Assembly: GCA_030386875.1 (NCBI GenBank)
Contig: CM059560.1
Coordinates: 30,250,183 to 30,314,182, forward strand
Length of the DNA: 64,000 bases
Reading direction: 5' to 3'
Source: Morinoia aosen
Lineage: Eukaryota > Arthropoda > Malacostraca > Amphipoda > Talitridae
Below are positions 37,375 to 47,239 of the stretch, one piece after another. A program made the translations under genes and the position numbers. Each line of letters begins with the position of its first letter. The stretch's first letter is position 1. The notes under the pieces are model-generated. The model worked only from the letters and a program-made list of their open reading frames with translations, had not been told where the DNA came from and did no database searches.

Positions 37375-39894
37375 TCAGTAGGTGGGGGCAATTGATAACT
37401 TTACGGCACTAATGTCTTTGTTGAGGTTAGGTTTATGAGTGAATATGAAAAGGGACTCTAGAATTCTTAGGTCATGCTCACTATTAGCTCGGCATAAAGT
37501 TGAAAAATTAATAGTTTTGAATGAATGGTTCGTATTTTCACAGTGATCCCTAATTGCTGATTGGGGTGGAGTGGTTAGTGCACGACCGGTTCTATGAGAT
37601 ATTCCTGCATGTTGGCTATGTCTGATGAATTGTTGGAGTTTGGTACTACCAACGTAAGACTGCATGCAGCAGTCACACTTATAAAAATAGACACAGCCAC
37701 TCCACAGGCACTCATCCAGTCGTTCCTTCCTGCTAAAAAAGGATGCAATCTTAAAACTATTTCTATAAAACACTCTGACGTCGACCGTTGTAAAAAACCT
37801 ACTAACCAACGATACTACCTCCTTCTTCAGCTCTGCGTTCAAATAACCCATGAATGGTAACTCGACGTACAAGGTCTGCTTAGGTACGCTCAAGGTTGCA
37901 GGAGAGGGGCAAATTTTACGATCTAAAAATTTTTTTACACAATTCTGAATTAGTGATTTCGGATATTTGTTGTTGACCAATAAATTTACAATGTACTCAA
38001 CTTCAAGATGGAATATTTCATACGTACTGGATATGCGGTATGCACGATGAAGTAAACAGTCAATACATGATTTTATATACCCTTTATATACACAACTAAA
38101 ATAGTTCATAGTAAGCCCAGTGAATGTTGGCTTCCTATAGACAGAAGTAATGAGTTTTGAATTTGACTTTTTTATGAGAACGTCTAGGAATGGGATCTGA
38201 TCATTTTGTTCTAGCTCCATCGTAAATTTAATATTAGGATGAGATGTGTTAATATACTGAAAGAAACTATTGGCTGCAATTTCAGAGCGAAACAAAACAA
38301 ATGTATCGTCCAGATACCTTCGGTAAAATAAAGGCTTAAACTCCGGAGGACATTGGTTCAAAAAATGTTTTTCCAAATGGGCTAGAAAGGAGTTCGCTAT
38401 TAAAGGAGAGAGGTTAGATCCCATTGCAAGTCCGTCAATTTGCTTGTACGTTTTACCATTAAATACAAAATACGAATCTTTCAGCGCTACTTCAAGTAAA
38501 CGTTTGAATTGGGGTCTGTCGTAACTCAGGATGGTTCGGTTATCTTGAAAAATGCGGTCCAACAAAACATTAATTGCCTCATCCAGTGGAACATTAGTGT
38601 ACATAGACTCCACATCATAACTACACATGAAGAGATTATCTATGTTGCCAACAGTCGACAAATCGCGAACAAATTCATACGAATTTTCTACTGTATATTT
38701 ACTATTACAAAATGGGGATAGAATAGGAACTAAGTTCGCACACAGTTTAGAGTTGTGGGTATTGCACGCAGATAAAATAGGTCTCAGCGGTACATCAGGC
38801 TTATGAATTTTGGGCAAACCATATAACACTCCAAGTTGAGATCCTACAGAGCGACAAGTTTTATAAAAATCATCCGTTAAAATTCCTAAATCTTTATCTT
38901 TTTTAAGTTTGTAGTTGACCTTATTTTCCAGTTTCAACAATAAGGTTTTTGTGTCACTAAGGTCTTCACAAAATTTATCTCTGTCTGATAGAATTGATTC
39001 CATTTTTGAAATATAATCCCGTTTGTTAAGAATAACAACACCATTCCCTTTATCGGGTTTGGTAACGTAAATTGAATCATCAGTGCATAATTTCTTAAGA
39101 ATCGAAAAATCTTTGATTTTAAACATAGCACAAGCGTTACGATGGCGATCAAATTTGTTATAAAATTTATGAGCAAGTGTTTTCAGTTCGTTGGTGAAAG
39201 TTGCTCTACTATTGTGAATAAATGGAGAAATTTCAAACTTTGACAATTTGTCGTACAGCCGCTCAAATACTAAAAAATATCTGTAGAAATTCAGCTTGGT
39301 AATTGGTAAGCCAAAGTCTAGACCTAAGCATAAAACCCGTTTTTCGTCTGAAGACAGAGTCTTTGACGAAAAATTAAAAATAACATTAGACGGATCAATA
39401 TTATTGCACAGGGGTGAAACTCCTAACCTGACTAGTTTGTTCTTTTGTACTGCTCGGATGCGGTTCACATATTGCACTTGTTTGCGATAAAGCCATAATT
39501 TTAGACAGGCGAAGTCTATAGAGGATACCAGTGACTTCAGGTTGTGAAGGAAATCTTCATGGCGTCTTTCCACGGTCTTGAGTGTCCGTTGCTTGAACCT
39601 CAGTTCGTTCCAGAGTAGCTTACGCTGCAAGGAACGCCACAGGTCCGAAGTCTCCAATTGACGGCGGTAGAGACGAACTCGGAGGAATTTCGGTACGACT
39701 TCATAGTGATAACATGCACTCAAAAACTCTATATCACACACCAGTTTATCTTTCTTTTGCAGGTTTTTCTCCAGTCCACGAAACACTCTTAACACTGGAT
39801 CTCCATAGCGATTAGAAATTATATTTCCAATAGGGCGATTCTTCGAGAATCTTATTCGTAGAATAAAAAGAAGAACCAGAGTAAAAACGAACAT
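37375..39894 (-). CDS. Penelope-like retroelement polyprotein (RT and GIY-YIG endonuclease)
   Basis: Intact 839-codon frame that would reverse-transcribe and insert the element. Residues 277-295 carry the PLE motif TKPDKGNGVVILNKRDYI. YGLPKIHKP lies at 358-366. RT motif A is SYDVESMYTNVP (D427), motif B is GLAMGSNLSP (488-497), and motif C is YRRYLDDTF with the catalytic pair D529/D530. The thumb region has PFLDVLI (568-574) and VYRKPTFTG. A GIY-YIG endonuclease follows from about 733: VYFYKCDCC, YVGST (747-751), R758, H762, E813 and N823. Length fits canonical endonuclease-bearing PLEs. The start ATG lies inside the upstream pLTR, so the first 14 or so residues are pLTR-encoded; translation could also begin later. 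No stop or frameshift interrupts it, so it may be active or very recent. Confidence 0.95.
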   Translation of the reverse strand: MFVFTLVLLFILRIRFSKNRPIGNIISNRYGDPVLRVFRGLEKNLQKKDKLVCDIEFLSACYHYEVVPKFLRVRLYRRQLETSDLWRSLQRKLLWNELRFKQRTLKTVERRHEDFLHNLKSLVSSIDFACLKLWLYRKQVQYVNRIRAVQKNKLVRLGVSPLCNNIDPSNVIFNFSSKTLSSDEKRVLCLGLDFGLPITKLNFYRYFLVFERLYDKLSKFEISPFIHNSRATFTNELKTLAHKFYNKFDRHRNACAMFKIKDFSILKKLCTDDSIYVTKPDKGNGVVILNKRDYISKMESILSDRDKFCEDLSDTKTLLLKLENKVNYKLKKDKDLGILTDDFYKTCRSVGSQLGVLYGLPKIHKPDVPLRPILSACNTHNSKLCANLVPILSPFCNSKYTVENSYEFVRDLSTVGNIDNLFMCSYDVESMYTNVPLDEAINVLLDRIFQDNRTILSYDRPQFKRLLEVALKDSYFVFNGKTYKQIDGLAMGSNLSPLIANSFLAHLEKHFLNQCPPEFKPLFYRRYLDDTFVLFRSEIAANSFFQYINTSHPNIKFTMELEQNDQIPFLDVLIKKSNSKLITSVYRKPTFTGLTMNYFSCVYKGYIKSCIDCLLHRAYRISSTYEIFHLEVEYIVNLLVNNKYPKSLIQNCVKKFLDRKICPSPATLSVPKQTLYVELPFMGYLNAELKKEVVSLVSRFFTTVDVRVFYRNSFKIASFFSRKERLDECLWSGCVYFYKCDCCMQSYVGSTKLQQFIRHSQHAGISHRTGRALTTPPQSAIRDHCENTNHSFKTINFSTLCRANSEHDLRILESLFIFTHKPNLNKDISAVKLSIAPTY

Positions 39895-39940
39895 TACATT
39901 TATTGCAAACGTTTCGGAATTAAAATTCCATCATCAGTGC
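39859..39940 (-). repeat. PLE pLTR, 5' copy of the full-length element
   Basis: 82 bp direct repeat of 37,063-37,144. It contains the start codon of the PLE frame at 39,892-39,894 and probably the element's promoter, as is typical for the upstream pLTR. Confidence 0.9.
39896..39940 (-). ncRNA. Hammerhead-ribozyme-like core, 5' pLTR
   Basis: Same CTGATGA, 5 bp stem, GAAAC and ACGTTT/AAATGT arrangement as in the 3' pLTR, with identical bases. The element boundary falls two bases before the core (gcactgatga), and different sequence precedes it in each copy. Confidence 0.5.
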
Positions 39941-39979
39941 AGTAAAATTGGTAAAGGGAACAGTGAAAATTCCGAAAAT
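39941..39979. other. Unique spacer at the palindrome centre
   Basis: 39 bp that match neither PLE arm, between the 5' pLTR of the minus copy and the truncation point of the plus copy. It could be filler DNA added when the inverted copy was made. Confidence 0.7.
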
Positions 39980-41005
39980 ATAGCGAACTCCTTTCTAGCC
40001 CATTTGGAAAAACATTTTTTGAACCAATGTCCTCCGGAGTTTAAGCCTTTATTTTACCGAAGGTATCTGGACGATACATTTGTTTTGTTTCGCTCTGAAA
40101 TTGCAGCCAATAGTTTCTTTCAGTATATTAACACATCTCATCCTAATATTAAATTTACGATGGAGCTAGAACAAAATGATCAGATCCCATTCCTAGACGT
40201 TCTCATAAAAAAGTCAAATTCAAAACTCATTACTTCTGTCTATAGGAAGCCAACATTCACTGGGCTTACTATGAACTATTTTAGTTGTGTATATAAAGGG
40301 TATATAAAATCATGTATTGACTGTTTACTTCATCGTGCATACCGCATATCCAGTACGTATGAAATATTCCATCTTGAAGTTGAGTACATTGTAAATTTAT
40401 TGGTCAACAACAAATATCCGAAATCACTAATTCAGAATTGTGTAAAAAAATTTTTAGATCGTAAAATTTGCCCCTCTCCTGCAACCTTGAGCGTACCTAA
40501 GCAGACCTTGTACGTCGAGTTACCATTCATGGGTTATTTGAACGCAGAGCTGAAGAAGGAGGTAGTATCGTTGGTTAGTAGGTTTTTTACAACGGTCGAC
40601 GTCAGAGTGTTTTATAGAAATAGTTTTAAGATTGCATCCTTTTTTAGCAGGAAGGAACGACTGGATGAGTGCCTGTGGAGTGGCTGTGTCTATTTTTATA
40701 AGTGTGACTGCTGCATGCAGTCTTACGTTGGTAGTACCAAACTCCAACAATTCATCAGACATAGCCAACATGCAGGAATATCTCATAGAACCGGTCGTGC
40801 ACTAACCACTCCACCCCAATCAGCAATTAGGGATCACTGTGAAAATACGAACCATTCATTCAAAACTATTAATTTTTCAACTTTATGCCGAGCTAATAGT
40901 GAGCATGACCTAAGAATTCTAGAGTCCCTTTTCATATTCACTCATAAACCTAACCTCAACAAAGACATTAGTGCCGTAAAGTTATCAATTGCCCCCACCT
41001 ACTGA
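39980..41005 (+). pseudogene. 5'-truncated PLE copy, C-terminal half of RT plus endonuclease
   Basis: Open from the truncation point to the stop. It encodes the equivalent of residues 500-839 of the full-length protein, and the peptide is identical where compared (333 codons). It keeps RT motif C (YLDD) and the whole GIY-YIG domain but lacks motifs A and B, so it cannot be a working reverse transcriptase. No own start or promoter is visible. It faces the intact copy, so read-through from either side would give long double-stranded RNA. Confidence 0.9.
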
Positions 41006-41023
41006 CGTAATTCTGCATGTGCA

Positions 41024-41043
41024 TGTGTGTGTGTGTGTGTGTG
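41024..41043. repeat. (TG)10 microsatellite in the truncated PLE copy
   Basis: Counterpart of the (CA)12 tract in the other arm, two units shorter. This accounts exactly for the 4 bp offset between the two arms. Confidence 0.95.
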
Positions 41044-41231
41044 AATGCATAGTGTGTTTCGTTGTTGTTTTCTGAATTAGCGTGTACATGTGTTTTTGTG
41101 TGAATTAGGAGTATGCTATTGTTTGAGTATGAACGAACAAATTAGGTTTTTAGTCATTTAGAGAATTATGTGGAATAATTTGATTTTGTGTTTAGAATAG
41201 ACAATTTATTTTTTTTTTCTCTCCTGTTCCA

Positions 41232-41277
41232 GCACTGATGATGGAATTTTAATTCCGAAACGTTTGCAATAAATGTA
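41232..41277 (+). ncRNA. Hammerhead-ribozyme-like core, third copy
   Basis: CTGATGA at 41,235-41,241, then stem GGAAT/ATTCC, GAAAC, and ACGTTT-loop-AAATGT ending before GTA. Same caveat: no clear stem I. Confidence 0.5.
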
Positions 41278-41313
41278 ATGTTCGTTTTTACTCTGGTTCT
41301 TCTTTTTATTCTA
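41232..41313 (+). repeat. PLE pLTR of the truncated copy
   Basis: Third copy of the 82 bp pLTR, now on the plus strand, starting gcactgatgatgg and ending tttttattcta. It is followed by 49 bp of the next element's start. Confidence 0.9.
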
Positions 41314-41362
41314 CGAATAAGATTCTCGAAGAATCGCCCTATTGGAAATATAATTTCTAATC
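41314..41362 (+). repeat. 49 bp of a second element start beyond the pLTR
   Basis: Exact reverse complement of 39,810-39,858, that is, the sequence following the pLTR in the full-length element. It implies the copied template was a tandem array, with reverse transcription primed inside the following unit. Confidence 0.9.
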
Positions 41363-41375
41363 GATACATTTTTAG
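41363..41375. repeat. Target-site duplication, right copy
   Basis: gatacatttttag, matching 37,053-37,065. Confidence 0.85.
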
Positions 41376-42165
41376 TCTCGAAAAAACAATGCAAAAAAAT
41401 TTCGTTGAGTGTTCTTGAAGTACAAGTCTTTTTAAGAAATAATAACAAACTATGTGCATAAGCCAATGAATTTCAGAGAAATCGTTTTGTCCAATAAGTG
41501 TTTAGTTGAAACAGCTTAAGTCTTAGCTGTCTTCATCGAAATGATGGACGCTTAAACCGATCTAGTGAAACAGGTTTGTCTGCGTTGAACGAGATATTTT
41601 AAAAGAGTTTTAAAAGTATTTCTAAATGGCATGTTCATTTCCAAGGTTCTAATCATCAGGGTGATAAATGATAACACGACAAGCTTTAGCAGCAATGAAT
41701 TTCTATTCGCTTTCAGTCGAGCACCCCTACATCGAGGTGGGTCCGGTCCTACTTGCATGTTCTCCGTGGAAGCAGCGCGCTTAAAAATACCATTGAATCG
41801 AACTCATGGTTAGTTGTCGCGAAGCTTCCTAAACAATTTCTAGGACTCTGACGTAATCGCTGTTATAGAATACATCCAAACTCAATCACAGCAAAATCGT
41901 AGACAAAAATCATAAATTTTCTCACCATCGTCAAAGACAAAATAAGCAGCGCGTCGGAAAGATGCGGTGAGCGGGAGATCCAGTCTCAGAGAGCAGTAAT
42001 AAATAAAAGCTCGGTTCAATTCGAGAGCTCAAAGTCGGGAAACGCTTCCGTCGCGTCAAAACTAACTTCCATGAGAATGCCTTTCACTCGCGGCGACATT
42101 GAATAAAATGTAAACTCTAAAGGTAAAGCCAATGTCAGTAGCTTTGATGTAGTATATTGCTGTGA
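41376..42165. other. Unassigned non-coding stretch
   Basis: Nothing recognised beyond short frames. Confidence 0.5.
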
Positions 42166-42169
42166 TTCG

Positions 42170-42620
42170 TTCAGCAGGGCTATTATTAAATACGGCAGTG
42201 CTGTTTTTAAATGCGGTAGCGCTGTTATTAAATGCTACAGCGCTGTTATTAAACGCGGCAGCACTGTTATTAAATGCGGCAGTGCTGTTATTAAATGCAG
42301 CTGCGCTGTTATTAAATACGGCAGTGCTGTTATTCAAAGAAGTAGTGCCATTATTGAATGGGGCAGTGCCGTTGTGAAATACGTTGAAGCTGTTATTAAA
42401 TGCGGTAGTGTCGTGGTCAGATGCAATAATGCCGTTATTAAATCCAGTAGTGGTGTTAATAAATGCGGAAGAACTGTTATTAGAAGCGACACAGCGTTCT
42501 TCAGTACGGGAGTGGCGTTATTCAAGCGATATTAATGTTAATATAGAGGTGGTGCCGGTGTTCATGCAGCAGTACCGTCGTTATAGCGGTACTGCCGCTG
42601 TTCATGCGACCATCAACACA
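42170..42620. repeat. 21 bp minisatellite with graded decay
   Basis: Units of the form ctgttattaaatgcggcagtg. They are almost regular from 42,170 to 42,340, then increasingly diverged and interrupted to about 42,620. The 21 bp unit keeps heptad-periodic frames open on both strands (91 codons minus, 71 and 104 codons plus). None is likely a gene. Confidence 0.85.
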
Positions 42621-42624
42621 GCAG

Positions 42625-44990
42625 GGTCTTTGTTTACTATGCTTGTGTTTTTCCTATTCACACGCGTCGTTGTTCCGTGGCTTAATACCGGAAGTTAATC
42701 CCTGAGTTTTTCAAGTAATTAAAAAATTTTTTCAAGTAATTGCCCGAAAACAGACCTTGTAAAAATTAAATGCTCGGTTCGAGAGACAAAAAGCATTTTT
42801 AATTTTTTCGTAAAACATAGTGTGGCTCGGAGTGGTTTTGTGCATTTCTATTAGAAATAATAATTACAGGCGACTTAGAATATAATTATGGAACAATTTC
42901 AGTAAATTGTGTCAAGTAAACGAAAGAGCTTCAGGCGCGCACACTGGTAATTATTCAGAACATAAATCCACTATGATACTGACGCCGGCACCAAGAAATT
43001 TTACGGAATAAATTCCGAGTAACAATAGAGTTGTGGCGGCGAGAACGAATTAACAAGGAACACATTCCTCTAAAGCAGATTTTTTACACAAAGCTACTTC
43101 TTTAAACTAGATTCAATTGCCTCAGAAATTGCACGAATATGCTGTATACTTATACAGCTGTGAAATATTGAAATATACGGATGAATAGATAAAAAACTAC
43201 CCGTGCACAGATTTCAAGTCCCTTTGGCTGCGTTCAATACATCATTCTGGTTTATCAGCGGAATTTACAACCTTTGATGCTTCTAATCAATATGCTATTT
43301 TTAGTGAGCCTTAGCATGCATTGAAGTTGTATTTCATGCATTTCATAATACATGAAAAATGCGAGCGTACACGATGGCTACATGATTTTATGCAATAATC
43401 AATTGAATCAAATTTGTTCAATCAAAATTTTTAGTGCCGCTTTCACATAACATCTGTCATAAAACATTCGATGTTCTTGTCGTAAGCTTTATGGACTTAC
43501 CATTTATGGACTACCTCCTTTGATAAACTTGACTTTTACGAAGCAATAAATACAAAATAATCGCCATTCGAGTGCATTATTTGGATCAGCATATGTCGCT
43601 TAACAACCAGTGTGAAGGGAAAAAGTGTCTCTATTTCAAAATTCCAATCAATTATCCATCGGCCTGAGTTCACAAATTTAGCTCTGAAATACATTCAAAT
43701 TTAGAAACTAATTAAGCTCATGAAAAAATGTTCTGTGGTTTCATTTCACTCGATAATTTGTTATCGATACTTTCATCTCGAAAAAAGAAAGAATTATGGC
43801 TAATTTGCTAAAATGCATGTTTGGTAACTCATTTCTTCTCTCAAACTCTTCGTGAGAAAAAATTCATTCTAAAATATCATATTCACTTCAAATAAATTTT
43901 GAAAGCTCGTTAGCTGAATTAATCAATCTAATGACGAAGCTCCTCTTGAGCTGGCAACGCTGCTACTGTTGGCGACCTCACCCGACGGAGTCTCGGCAGC
44001 GACTGATCCGAGGCCTTGGAGGCCAGCAGGCAGCAGCGTGCAGCCGTCGGCTACCAGAGGACTCAGATCGGTAACCATGTTACCGAGAACACACATTTTC
44101 TTGAAAATTTTTCGCAAAATAATGACCGATAACGATGTTGTAAACGATAACTTACTCTCTTGCGGATTTGTTAGAAGGCGCTGCAAGTAACGCTTTTCTG
44201 GCCGCCAATCTGATGCATGTGTGAGGAGCCTTATCATATTTGCCGTTGTGAGAATTTTACGATATTTTGAAAAAGGCAGCACAAAATCACGTTTAATCTT
44301 ACGCTAATTTTATTTTAATAATTATGCCAAAAATTACGGCTCACTCATTTTTCTTAAGGAGAGTTACAAGTGAAGAAAAATATTACATTGCCAAATTTCT
44401 TGGCTGTATTTTAATTAATTTCTAACCGTTACGAATGAGTCAAACTGCATCCCCAATTAGCAAAATACTACCACAAAACACTGGCATTACCGATGCCAAA
44501 AACTTCCGATTTTCGATTGATAGAAATTCAGTCGTGAATATTTGGTTTTATTTACCTCTATAGTTCATTTTTTGTTAGTTGTGCTAGAATACGCAAGAAA
44601 CAAAATTTTTAGACTAAGTTTCACAACGAAGTTGTTTGAATAATTGTTAAATAATTAAGTAGGGGATGATTACGAATATTGAAAGTGGGACTGGACTTCT
44701 CGTTTTCGAAACCTTCATGAAGAATTTTATAATAGAGCTTGAGCCAAACGTGCTCAGCTTCACTGATGTAAATAGACATCGATGAGAACGTGAGATGACC
44801 GCACCATCCAAGAAGCGAAAACAATAAACGGTGAACCTTACTGCAACTTCCATATCAAGTAAAATGATCTTTCTCTGCAAGGTGCGCTATTCACTAGAAC
44901 CTGTCCAAACCTAATTAATTAATTTAGGAAATGAACTCTTCATCCAACCTCTGCAAATGAACCAAGGACCTCAGTGCACCCTAGAATTTT
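42625..44990. other. Unassigned stretch with one GC-rich patch
   Basis: AT-rich except 43,930-44,080, which is listed as a weak exon candidate. Confidence 0.45.
43979..44106 (-). CDS. Weak candidate exon, unknown product
   Basis: The minus frame reads MCVLGNMVTDLSPLVADGCT then a Gly/Ala/Ser-rich tail. A possible acceptor (ttttcaag) lies upstream and a good donor (GGTGAGG) near 43,977. No family recognised and no partner exon found. Confidence 0.2.
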
Positions 44991-44996
44991 AGAAAA

Positions 44997-45467
44997 TAGA
45001 TCTAAGTCTATGCTTCAGAGTTAAGGGAGTCTAAGTCTATGCTTCAGAGTTAAGGGAGTCTAAGTCTATGCTTCAGAGTTAAGGGAGTCTAAGTCTATTC
45101 TTCAGAGTTAAGGGAGTCTATGTCTATGCTTCAGAGTTAAGGGAGTCTAAGTCTGTGCTTCAGAGTTAAGGGAGTCTAAGTCTATGCTTCAGAGTTAGGG
45201 GAGTCTAACTCTATGCCTCATAGTTAGGGGAGTCTAAGTCTATGCTTCAGAGTTAAGGGAGTCTAAGTCTGTGCTTCAGAGTTAAGGGAGTCTAAGTCTA
45301 TGCTTCAGAGTTAGGGGAGTCTAACTCTATGCTTCATAGTTAGGGGAGTCTAAGTCTATGCTTCAGAGTTAAGGGAGTCTAAGTCTATGCTTCAGAGTTA
45401 GGGGAGTCTAAGTCTATGCTTCAGAGTTTAGGGAGTCTAAGTCTATGCTTTAGAGTTGCCATAAGTT
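44997..45467. repeat. 29 bp minisatellite, about 16 copies, with 116 bp higher-order unit
   Basis: Unit tctaagtctatgcttcag plus agttaagggag. Variants (gtctgtgc, ctaactctatg with catagttagggg) recur in the same order 116 bp apart (gtctgtgctt at 45,151 and 45,267), so four-unit blocks were duplicated. Confidence 0.95.
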
Positions 45468-45469
45468 CG

Positions 45470-47085
45470 TAACGGTAAGGAAGCGAGGCGTGTGTTGAAT
45501 GAGGAGTGGGAATATTAGACGGCGTCCTGTTGTGATCGCGAGCTGGGACGCCGGATTTCGTCGTATCAAATATCCACGATGTGAGAGATAGCATAAAAAT
45601 ATGCAAAATCGATCGTACAGATACTTCAATATCTTAAACGAGGATGTACCTCTTTCGGGTCAGCTCGGTTCTTTTAACGTCAAATGCAGGCATACGTGAG
45701 ATGGATTGACTACGTTTGCACGCATCACTATTGTAACTGTTTTCGAGCTTTGGTCACTCGTTGCTGGGTTGGCTTGTAAGCTCATGCCACCACATGTCAT
45801 GTTAGTTCGTATTACTCCAGAAAACTTTTACATAGTTCAGAAATTCAAAGCAGTTCCCGATAGTACATCCATCCCTTCCCGTTGTTGATGCCGACAGACC
45901 TGACCAGGCCCTCGTCTCTTGATACGCCAGAATTTATCGTCTATAACCTACTCAGACTAATTCGCGTCCCTATACTGGTTGTAGTGAATACGTATGAACT
46001 ATGAGTATTTTATATTCCGTATTTTGATTAGGAGTGTATTTTTCAATTATCACGGAATGACACCACTGAATTACAATTGTAAAGTTTCTCACCAGGAACT
46101 TCTCTTAATACCTCTTCATCTATCTCCCTTCACTCTCTCTCTCTCCCTCAGGCCTACCGAACAGGCATGCTCCAGCTGGCAGCTCATAATCTTCGTTTCA
46201 TCTCCACAGTTTCACGAAACATGGCTTCATAAAAACTAAAGTTCTACACGCCCGCCGGGTCACACAATTTAGTCTTCAGTATGCTAATATCGACAAGTTA
46301 TGCTCCATGAAATGGCTTCAAAACGCATGAAGTCTTTTGTGATATCTCGACCTCCGCTTGAAAATTCAAGAAAAATATGCGTATTTTCTTGGGTTTTGGC
46401 ATGTAATAAGCATTACTTGAATCATTTTTTCGCTTATTAACATCTCTAACTCACATGTTTCCACAACAAGAAAAGTAACTTGATTCAACCCCAACACGTT
46501 TACACAAATGTACTTTGACGCTTGTATTCGAATTAAAATTTTTAAATGTTTTTCTATCTTGAATCAATCATTTTATTTCATTCCAAAATATGGACAAATA
46601 GCTTCTGCACTTGACAGAATTCGAAGTTCCAAGGTTTATGTCCACAGATCCAAATTATGCTTTGAGGATCAAGTGTAGAGCTCACCTCACGATGAGGAAA
46701 CAGAACTGGAACCTTCAAATCAGAACCGGTCAAATGCATCAGCCAAAAGGAAAATATCTACCGCATGATCGACCTTGAATTAAGGCGATGAATGATCAAC
46801 TTCACAGATATTTGCTAGGTAATCGTGTTTACTAGGTACGCAGTGACCCGCTATTTTTACTGTCAAATGATGTGATGCGTTAAAATAAACTGCATCCTTC
46901 ATGTATGCTGCAAATGATACTCTGGATTATCAGCAGACTCAACAGGAATTTGCATACATGGCAGATTTGTTGTTGTTGCTAGACTTTAATAAGTTATAAA
47001 GGGGGTTCAATGTGATAAAAAAATCAGCAAAGTATTTGGCGGTAAATTGTGAAGGGAATTGAATAAATATTACAGCAGCTGAAAA
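45470..47085. other. Unassigned non-coding stretch
   Basis: A short CT-rich tract lies at 46,120-46,150. No gene recognised. Confidence 0.5.
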
Positions 47086-47090
47086 CGATG

Positions 47091-47226
47091 ACGCATGACA
47101 TCAAAAAACACAACTGATGGCAACACTCACGCATGCAATAACACAACTGCTGGCAACACTCACGCATGACATCAAAAAACACAACTGCTGGCAACACTCA
47201 CGCATGACAATAACACAACCACCGGC
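47091..47226. repeat. Alternating 38/33 bp tandem repeat
   Basis: acgcatg starts at 47,091, 47,129, 47,162 and 47,200. Long units contain acatcaaaaaacacaact, short ones caataacacaact, and both end in ggcaacactc. The true period is therefore 71 bp. Confidence 0.9.
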
Positions 47227-47239
47227 ATGCACGCAACAC

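Larger units (their letters stand above)
37066..41362. mobile_element. Palindromic Penelope-like element composite
   Basis: A single 4,297 bp insertion bounded by a 13 bp target duplication. It contains a full-length PLE copy on the minus strand (37,066-39,940), a 39 bp unique spacer (39,941-39,979), and a 5'-truncated copy on the plus strand (39,980-41,313). A further 49 bp on the right (41,314-41,362) repeats the start of the full-length element just past its pLTR. The two copies face each other head to head, giving arms of about 1.33 kb. PLEs are known for pLTRs, variable target duplications and rearranged partial copies; the one-piece insertion of this structure is my inference from the flanking repeat. 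Confidence 0.9.

Noticed and set aside
37594-37860. 88-codon frame on the strand opposite the PLE gene (also at 40,520-40,786)
   Set aside because: Antisense shadow of the endonuclease region; it appears in both copies only because the DNA is duplicated.
37066-41313. PLE palindrome as an assembly artefact
   Set aside because: Target duplications on both sides, different truncation points, a unique 39 bp centre and different CA counts argue for a real structure, though read support is still needed.
42062-42698. Heptad-periodic frames resembling coiled-coil or low-complexity proteins
   Set aside because: Explained by the 21 bp minisatellite, open on both strands.
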